Positions 5,391 to 9,432 of a stretch of DNA of 9,432 nt are shown here, piece after piece. The DNA lies in contig CAIWTR010000682.1 of assembly GCA_903915615.1 (NCBI GenBank), positions 1-9,432 of the forward strand, read 5' to 3'. Below the pieces are notes generated by a model, which saw only the letters and a program-made list of their open reading frames with translations, was not told the origin of the DNA and did not search any database. Made by a program: the position numbers and the translations under genes. The DNA is from an uncultured Armatimonadota bacterium (lineage in GTDB: Bacteria; Armatimonadota; Armatimonadia; Armatimonadales; Armatimonadaceae). Each line of letters opens with the position of its first letter. The first letter of the stretch is position 1.

Positions 5391-7775
5391 TCAGCGACGT
5401 GGACGGAAGCGGGCCTTTGGCATGCCATCGCCTTCTTCAACGTCTACGACTGGGGCTGGTGCATCCGCTTGTGGCTCAGCATCCCGCTCTGGTCGAGGAC
5501 CTCGGTCACCACCACGGTCTCCGCCGCGGAAACCACCACGGTCACCGCCGCGGTCTCCACCACGACCACCACGGTCGCCGCCACGGAAACCACCACGGTC
5601 GCCGCCACGATCACCACCGCGGCCGCCACGGTCACCCGTAGGGCGTGGTGGACGACCTGGTTCAGGATTCTCTGGATCAAACGGAAGCTCCAAGCCACGT
5701 GCTGTGGCATTGACACGACCCTGTCCATCGACTTCGGTGATACGAACCGTCATCACATCACCCAGCTTGAGATTTTCATCTGGGCGTGATGGTGGTGTGT
5801 CACTGAGCTGCGAAACGTGGACGAGGGCATCACGGCCTCCGCCAATCTCAACAAACGCACCGAACTGCAGGAAGCGTGTGATACGACCCTCGACGACATC
5901 ACCAGGCTTCACCAACCGGGTCATATCTTCGATAATCTTGCGGGCTGCATCGCCACCTGTGCCATCAGTTGCCGTGATGTGAACCGAGCCATCCTGCTCG
6001 ATGTCAATCTTCGCACCTGTTTCAGCACAGATCTTCTTGATGTTCTTGCCACCTGGGCCGATGATGGAACCGATCTGCTCAGGATCAATCTTCAGAGAGA
6101 TGATACGTGGAGCATATTCGGACATCTGCTCACGTGGAGCACCGATGGCCTCATTGATCTTGCCAAGGATGTACAAGCGGGCTTCGAGTGCCTGGGCAAA
6201 GCCTTCGACAAAGACATCACGGGGAATACCCTGAATCTTTGTGTCGAGCTGCAGGGCGGTGATGCCCTTAGCCGTTCCAGCGACCTTGAAGTCCATATCA
6301 CCGGAAAAGTCTTCCATTCCCTGGATATCAGTAAGGACAGCGTACTTACCGGTTGCTTCATCGCTGATCAGACCCATTGCAATACCCGCGACAGGTGCCT
6401 TGATAGGAACGCCTGCATCGAGGAGTGCGAGGGTTGAGCCACAGACGGATGCCTGTGATGTCGAGCCATTGGATTCAAGAACTTCGCTGGTCAACAACAT
6501 CGTGTAAGGCCACGTTGATGGATCAGGAAGGACTGCAATCAATGCACGCTCAGCCAAGGCTCCATGGCCGATTTCACGGCGACCAGGACCGCGCATTGGA
6601 CGGGCTTCACCGACCGAATAAGGCGGGAAGTTGTAGAAGTGCATGTACTTCTTTTCGCCGTCTTCTTCGAGGGTGTCAACCATCTGTGCATCGCCTGGGG
6701 AACCAAGCGTACAGGTTGTAAGGACCTGTGTCTGGCCACGTGTGAACAAGCCAGTCCCGTGGACGCGAGGCAGAAGACCAACTTCGCAAGTAATCTTGCG
6801 GATGTCTGTCGTTCCACGGCCATCAGGGCGGCGACCTTCCGTGAGGATAAGGTCACGCAGCTGTTCCTTGACAACCTTGTCGGCGGCTTCCTTGAGGTCA
6901 CCGATGTTGTCAGGGTATGTTGCCTTGAGAGCATCTACGACCTGATTGATCAGCAATGTCAAACCAGCTTCACGGCTTGCCTTGTCAGGATCCTGGAGTC
7001 CGGCACGCATCGTTGCACCAAACTGCTCACGAATGACCTTGAGGATTTCATAGTTGACTTCGTGAAGGGACACGGTCAACTTTTCTTTTCCAGCCTTAGC
7101 ACGAAGCTCATCGAGCGCAGCGCACTGCGTTTTGATGACATCATGTGCAAAGTCAAACGCGGCCAGCATCGTTTCTTCAGAAACTTCGCTTGCGCCAGCT
7201 TCGACCATCAGGATTGCCTTTGCCGTTCCCGAGACCACGAGGTCGAGAGGGGATGCGGCAATCTGCTCCTGTGTTGGGTTCGCGATAAACGAACCATCTT
7301 CAGCGATGCTGACACGTGCGGCACCAATTGGGCCGGCCCACGGGATGCTCGATACGGTCAGCGCAGCGGATGCAGCGAGAACGGAAAGGACGTCGGGCAT
7401 GTTGTCAAGATCGACAGACAATGGCATCGCGATGACCTGAACGTCGTTACGCATGCCCTTGTCAAACAATGGGCGCAAAGGACGGTCGATCAGTCGTGAG
7501 ACCAGAGTTGCCTTCTCGGATGGACGGCCACCACGCTTGACAAATCCACCAGGAATCTTGCCAACAGCGTACTTACGCTCTTCGTAGTCACAGGTCAGTG
7601 GGAAAAAGTCAATCCCACCGCGCAGCTGACTGCTCATCGTGGCCGTAGCCAAAATGATGGTGTCACCGACTCGAACGGTGACTGAACCGTTTGCCTGCAT
7701 CGCAAGCTTCCCGGTTTCAACTGTTACAACACGGCCATCAGGCAGTGTGAAGTCAACAGAATGTAAAGTTGACAT
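5391..7775 (-). CDS. pnp: Polyribonucleotide nucleotidyltransferase (PNPase) with an RGG-repeat C-terminal tail
   Basis: PNPase degrades RNA 3'-to-5' by phosphorolysis and can add tails in reverse; it works as a trimer, often with RNase E/Y-type partners. The 794-aa protein has RNase PH domain 1 (about 10-145), the helical linker (about 150-300), RNase PH domain 2 (about 315-545, with GRRPDGRG, FTRGQTQ and RRRE-like PGRREIGHG), KH (about 556-615, GPGG loop at 573-576) and S1 (about 624-692). The catalytic aspartates equivalent to E. coli D486 and D492 are D483 and D489 in DIQGMEDFSGDMDF. Beyond about 700 is an extra tail of some 95 residues: a Pro-rich linker, eleven RGG triplets (716-756), an acidic Ala/Pro stretch, then a basic end FRPRR. 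The ribosome site GAAGGA is 12 bases before ATG, slightly far. It follows rpsO as in many bacteria, behind a terminator. Confidence 0.98.
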   Translation of the reverse strand: MSTLHSVDFTLPDGRVVTVETGKLAMQANGSVTVRVGDTIILATATMSSQLRGGIDFFPLTCDYEERKYAVGKIPGGFVKRGGRPSEKATLVSRLIDRPLRPLFDKGMRNDVQVIAMPLSVDLDNMPDVLSVLAASAALTVSSIPWAGPIGAARVSIAEDGSFIANPTQEQIAASPLDLVVSGTAKAILMVEAGASEVSEETMLAAFDFAHDVIKTQCAALDELRAKAGKEKLTVSLHEVNYEILKVIREQFGATMRAGLQDPDKASREAGLTLLINQVVDALKATYPDNIGDLKEAADKVVKEQLRDLILTEGRRPDGRGTTDIRKITCEVGLLPRVHGTGLFTRGQTQVLTTCTLGSPGDAQMVDTLEEDGEKKYMHFYNFPPYSVGEARPMRGPGRREIGHGALAERALIAVLPDPSTWPYTMLLTSEVLESNGSTSQASVCGSTLALLDAGVPIKAPVAGIAMGLISDEATGKYAVLTDIQGMEDFSGDMDFKVAGTAKGITALQLDTKIQGIPRDVFVEGFAQALEARLYILGKINEAIGAPREQMSEYAPRIISLKIDPEQIGSIIGPGGKNIKKICAETGAKIDIEQDGSVHITATDGTGGDAARKIIEDMTRLVKPGDVVEGRITRFLQFGAFVEIGGGRDALVHVSQLSDTPPSRPDENLKLGDVMTVRITEVDGQGRVNATARGLELPFDPENPEPGRPPRPTGDRGGRGGDRGGDRGGFRGGDRGGRGGDRGGDRGGFRGGDRGGDRGPRPERDAEPQADAPAPVVDVEEGDGMPKARFRPRR
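5517..5630 (-). repeat. 57-bp tandem repeat encoding the PNPase RGG tail
   Basis: Two adjacent 57-base units (5630-5574 and 5573-5517 on the minus strand) encode the same 19 residues, RGGRGGDRGGDRGGFRGGD, twice at 716-734 and 735-753, followed by a partial third unit RGGDRGPRP. The protein repeat is exact while the DNA shows silent differences, so the duplication is old enough to have drifted and the amino-acid pattern has been kept. Confidence 0.9.
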
Positions 7776-7806
7776 GTATGTTTAGTTTCCTTCTTCAACG
7801 CACGCT

Positions 7807-7837
7807 CAGCACTTGATCCGCTTGTTTACGGGTGCTG
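7807..7837 (-). promoter_or_regulatory. Possible stem in the pnp leader
   Basis: CAGCAC and GTGCTG (6 bp) enclose 19 bases between the rpsO terminator and the pnp ribosome site. In enterics a pnp leader stem is the site of RNase III cleavage and PNPase autocontrol; here the stem is short and the parallel is only positional. No convincing promoter was seen in this gap. Confidence 0.3.
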
Positions 7838-7877
7838 TAAAAACACGAAAGGCGCACCGCAAAAGTTTGCGGGCGCC
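7838..7877 (-). terminator. Terminator/attenuator between rpsO and pnp
   Basis: On the minus strand GGCGCCCGCAAA pairs with TTTGCGGTGCGCC (12 bp with one bulged base, two-base loop), followed by TTTCGTGTTTTT. It begins 24 bases after the rpsO stop. In E. coli a terminator at the same place partly separates rpsO from pnp, and the same arrangement is likely here, with pnp fed by read-through or an unseen promoter. Confidence 0.85.
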
Positions 7878-7901
7878 CTCCGCTTTGGGCCGCTCAGCGA
7901 C

Positions 7902-8177
7902 CTAAAGACGAGACCGAATACCGAGCCTCTGAACCAGTGAGCGATATCGCTCAACATCCACATTGTAAAGATATCCCAGCAAACGCTTGCGGCGTCCGAC
8001 CAGCATCAGGAGTCCACGACGTGTGTGGTGGTCATGCTTGTGCACCTTGAGGTGACCGGTCAACTGGGTGATACGTGCTGTGAGCAACGCAATCTGTACT
8101 TCTGGGGAGCCTGTGTCAGACTCATGGGTTTTGTAGTCTGCAACAACCTGTGCTGCAACTTCTGTGGGCAAACTCAT
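7902..8177 (-). CDS. rpsO: 30S ribosomal protein S15
   Basis: S15 is a primary 16S rRNA-binding protein that organises the central-domain three-way junction. The 91-aa product shows the family core: THESDTGSPEVQIALLTARITQLTGHLKVHKHDHHTRRGLLMLVGRRKRLLGYL (17-70) and the end YRSLVQRLGIRSRL. It starts with a strong Shine-Dalgarno (AAGGAG, ten bases before ATG). The leader contains structured RNA that may mediate S15 self-repression. It is followed by a terminator and pnp, the widespread rpsO-pnp pairing. Confidence 0.98.
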   Translation of the reverse strand: MSLPTEVAAQVVADYKTHESDTGSPEVQIALLTARITQLTGHLKVHKHDHHTRRGLLMLVGRRKRLLGYLYNVDVERYRSLVQRLGIRSRL

Positions 8178-8180
8178 ATT

Positions 8181-8275
8181 GGGGGATCTCCTTCGAGATG
8201 AAGTTTCTGGGCCCGCATAGCCGTCCCCCCGGACGGAACTAGCGCGCCTTATTGATCAGAAGGCACGAATACCTC
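8181..8275 (-). promoter_or_regulatory. Structured rpsO leader, candidate S15 autoregulatory pseudoknot
   Basis: On the minus strand the leader holds GAGGTA-TTCG-TGCCTT (8275-8260), a 6-bp stem with a UUCG tetraloop, then CCGTCC-GGGG-GGACGG (8236-8221), a perfect 6-bp stem with a GGGG loop. The G loop can pair with the CCCCC at 8185-8181, which lies between the Shine-Dalgarno AAGGAG and the ATG. Such pairing forms a pseudoknot over the ribosome site. S15 is known to repress its own mRNA through several unrelated leader folds, including an E. coli pseudoknot. The pairing is seen in the sequence; the control is inferred. Confidence 0.5.
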
Positions 8276-8295
8276 TTCACAACCCCGTGAGGTTA

Positions 8296-8916
8296 TCACT
8301 CACCAGCAGCGAATGCAAACACCAATACGTGGACATCACCAGGGCCATGGACGCCAAGCGCCATCGTCTGTTCAATATCCGCACTCCGGCTTGGGCCGGT
8401 ATGGAAGGCGAACACCGATGTGCGTGATGTCCTCAACGATTCACCGACCACCGCGTATGCCGCGTACAGGTCCTCAACGATGTCGCTTACATTCAATAAG
8501 ATGATATGCCTGGGTGGGAGCAGGGTTCCGCCCCGATGCTGGGATGCATCGAGCACACAGCTACCGGTCAGGGCAACTCCAAGTCGTGCTTCACTGATTC
8601 CAAATGTAACATCGCGATCATCCGAAGATAAATGCTTTATTGGTCCTGCTAGCCTGTCAAGGAGTGCGGCATATTGGTGGCATCCCGTGTCGACGTAAGA
8701 GTCCGCACCAATAATGCCTTCAATCACAGCAACCGCGGCATCCTTCGAGTGACACATATGTACATGTGTGAGGGCTGCCGTGGCCCGCTCTACAAACAGC
8801 TCGAGGCGACGCTCTGCCGAAAGCACCCTCTGGGCTGGCATCTCCAACTGGGCAGGCTTTGTCGTAGGCTGGGGCATTCTGCTCCGCAGCTGCGCGAGAA
8901 AGAGATTACGCTCCAT
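8296..8916 (-). CDS. lutC: LUD-domain protein LutC, lactate utilisation
   Basis: LutC belongs to the LUD (DUF162) family and works with the iron-sulfur proteins LutA and LutB in oxidation of L-lactate to pyruvate. The 206-aa product carries the family blocks RLGVALTGSCVLDAS (111-125), LLPPRHIILL (132-141) and GPSRSADIEQTMALGVHGPGDVHVLV (174-199). I chose the ATG at 8916, which overlaps the end of lutB by 11 bases and has GGAG six bases upstream. An earlier in-frame start at 9045 would add 43 low-similarity residues that merely shadow lutB. The overlap indicates coupled translation. The 118 bases to rpsO hold no clear terminator. Confidence 0.93.
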   Translation of the reverse strand: MERNLFLAQLRSRMPQPTTKPAQLEMPAQRVLSAERRLELFVERATAALTHVHMCHSKDAAVAVIEGIIGADSYVDTGCHQYAALLDRLAGPIKHLSSDDRDVTFGISEARLGVALTGSCVLDASQHRGGTLLPPRHIILLNVSDIVEDLYAAYAVVGESLRTSRTSVFAFHTGPSRSADIEQTMALGVHGPGDVHVLVFAFAAGE

Positions 8917-9432
8917 GATTGGCTCCAGCCGCTGCCAGGCGCTGTTTCCAGATATCACGGAAGCGGGGGCCTTTGATTGCCGGGAGGTCCCTCGATGACT
9001 GCCAGTCTGTGATGACCGGTAACGGTAAGCGCGACGTACGACCATTTGAGGATGGCATCACCGCTGCTAGGCGCGTCGCCGCTTCATAGAGGTTGTGATT
9101 GACCATCACTGTGGCAAAAGACGCCATTGCCATCGCTTCAAGGGAACCGGTTAGCGATGCAGTTACTGCTCGTTTCCGATGCTCAACAAGGATGTCATCA
9201 ATGGGAATCTTGACTGGGCAGACTTCGGTGCATGCCCCGCAGAGGCTGCTAGCATACGGAAGGTGATAGGCATTCTCGAGGCCCAGTAGTACTGGGTCAA
9301 GAATTGCGCCGATAGGTCCAGAGTACACCCAGCCATAGGCATGCCCCCCAATTTGCTGATAAACAGGGCACGTATTGACACAGGCTGCGCAGCGGATACA
9401 GCGAAGGATAGGACGAAGCTTTTCATCTGCGA
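8906..9432 (-). CDS. lutB: LutB-type iron-sulfur protein, C-terminal part (5' end beyond the window)
   Basis: The reading frame is open to the window edge; the visible 174 residues start in the ferredoxin region. The first cluster motif is CIRCAACVNTCP (Cys 11, 14, 17, 21 of the visible part) followed by the diagnostic GGHAYGWVYSGPIGAILDPVL. The second is SLCGACTEVCPVKIPID (Cys 64, 67, 71). This matches LutB/YkgF, which carries two [4Fe-4S] centres and passes electrons during L-lactate oxidation. The N-terminal LUD domain and lutA should lie beyond position 9432. The gene ends in TAA inside the start of lutC. The C-terminal segment after about 110 is typical in length. An in-frame GTG at 9328 is internal, not the true start. 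Confidence 0.94.
   Translation of the reverse strand, partial: ADEKLRPILRCIRCAACVNTCPVYQQIGGHAYGWVYSGPIGAILDPVLLGLENAYHLPYASSLCGACTEVCPVKIPIDDILVEHRKRAVTASLTGSLEAMAMASFATVMVNHNLYEAATRLAAVMPSSNGRTSRLPLPVITDWQSSRDLPAIKGPRFRDIWKQRLAAAGANHGA

Noticed and set aside
5517..5630. RGG-coding repeats as a CRISPR-like array
   Set aside because: The units are contiguous, in frame and without spacers; they are a coding tandem repeat.
5371..5982. Plus-strand Pro/Arg-rich open frame (PPRSPPRKPP pattern)
   Set aside because: It is the complement of the RGG-repeat codons and S1 region of pnp; the proline repeats simply mirror the glycine codons.
6564..7499. Long plus-strand open frame of 311 codons inside pnp
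   Set aside because: It is exactly antisense to the conserved PNPase core, has no recognisable motif and no ribosome site, and is a by-product of pnp codon use.
8276..8282. TTGTGAA on the minus strand as a Rex operator near rpsO
   Set aside because: Only one half-site is present; the other half (TTCACAA at the right spacing) is absent, so chance is the simpler reading.
8917..9045. Longer lutC starting at 9045
   Set aside because: The extra 43 residues overlap lutB codons, show no LUD similarity, and the ATG at 8916 has a well-placed GGAG.

Overview
This is a bacterial chromosomal window of mid-range GC with ordinary housekeeping gene content. Nine genes are on the minus strand and one is on the plus strand. 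The gene set (Rex repressor, LutB/LutC, an L27 without the cleaved N-terminal leader seen in Firmicutes, a PNPase with an Arg-Gly tail) suggests a free-living bacterium that is neither a typical Firmicute nor an enteric. I cannot assign a phylum from sequence alone; a little-studied lineage such as Armatimonadota or Chloroflexota is only a guess. There is no CRISPR array, tRNA, rRNA, prophage or insertion sequence.

Layout, in the minus-strand direction of transcription from right to left. (1) 9432-8296: the C-terminal half of lutB, which runs off the window edge, overlaps lutC; this is the end of a lactate-oxidation operon. (2) 8295-5391: rpsO (S15), then a hairpin terminator, then pnp (PNPase). 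The rpsO leader holds two hairpins, and one of their loops can pair with a C-run between the Shine-Dalgarno and the start codon. PNPase carries an extra tail with eleven RGG triplets, built on an exact 19-residue tandem repeat. (3) 5390-5011: a 380-base convergent intergenic region containing two diverged copies of the pnp 3' end plus its terminator. (4) 3796-5010, plus strand: a membrane-anchored TolB/PD40-type beta-propeller protein of unknown function. (5) 3660-23: a translation/redox operon from a good sigma70-type promoter: rplU (L21), rpmA (L27), obg (GTPase), rex (NADH-sensing repressor) and a small membrane-anchored ComEC-like metallo-beta-lactamase-fold protein whose metal ligands are mostly gone.

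The rplU-rpmA-obg block and the rpsO-pnp pair are classic ribosome and RNA-turnover units. Rex is joined to obg by six bases, with a consensus TATAAT overlapping the obg stop codon and positioned so that the rex transcript could start at its own ATG. I see no complete new multi-gene system. The notable items are regulatory and evolutionary: the decayed pnp 3'-end duplication, the candidate S15 leader pseudoknot, the possible leaderless rex promoter, the ComEC-like pseudoenzyme, and the altered G4 motif in Obg.
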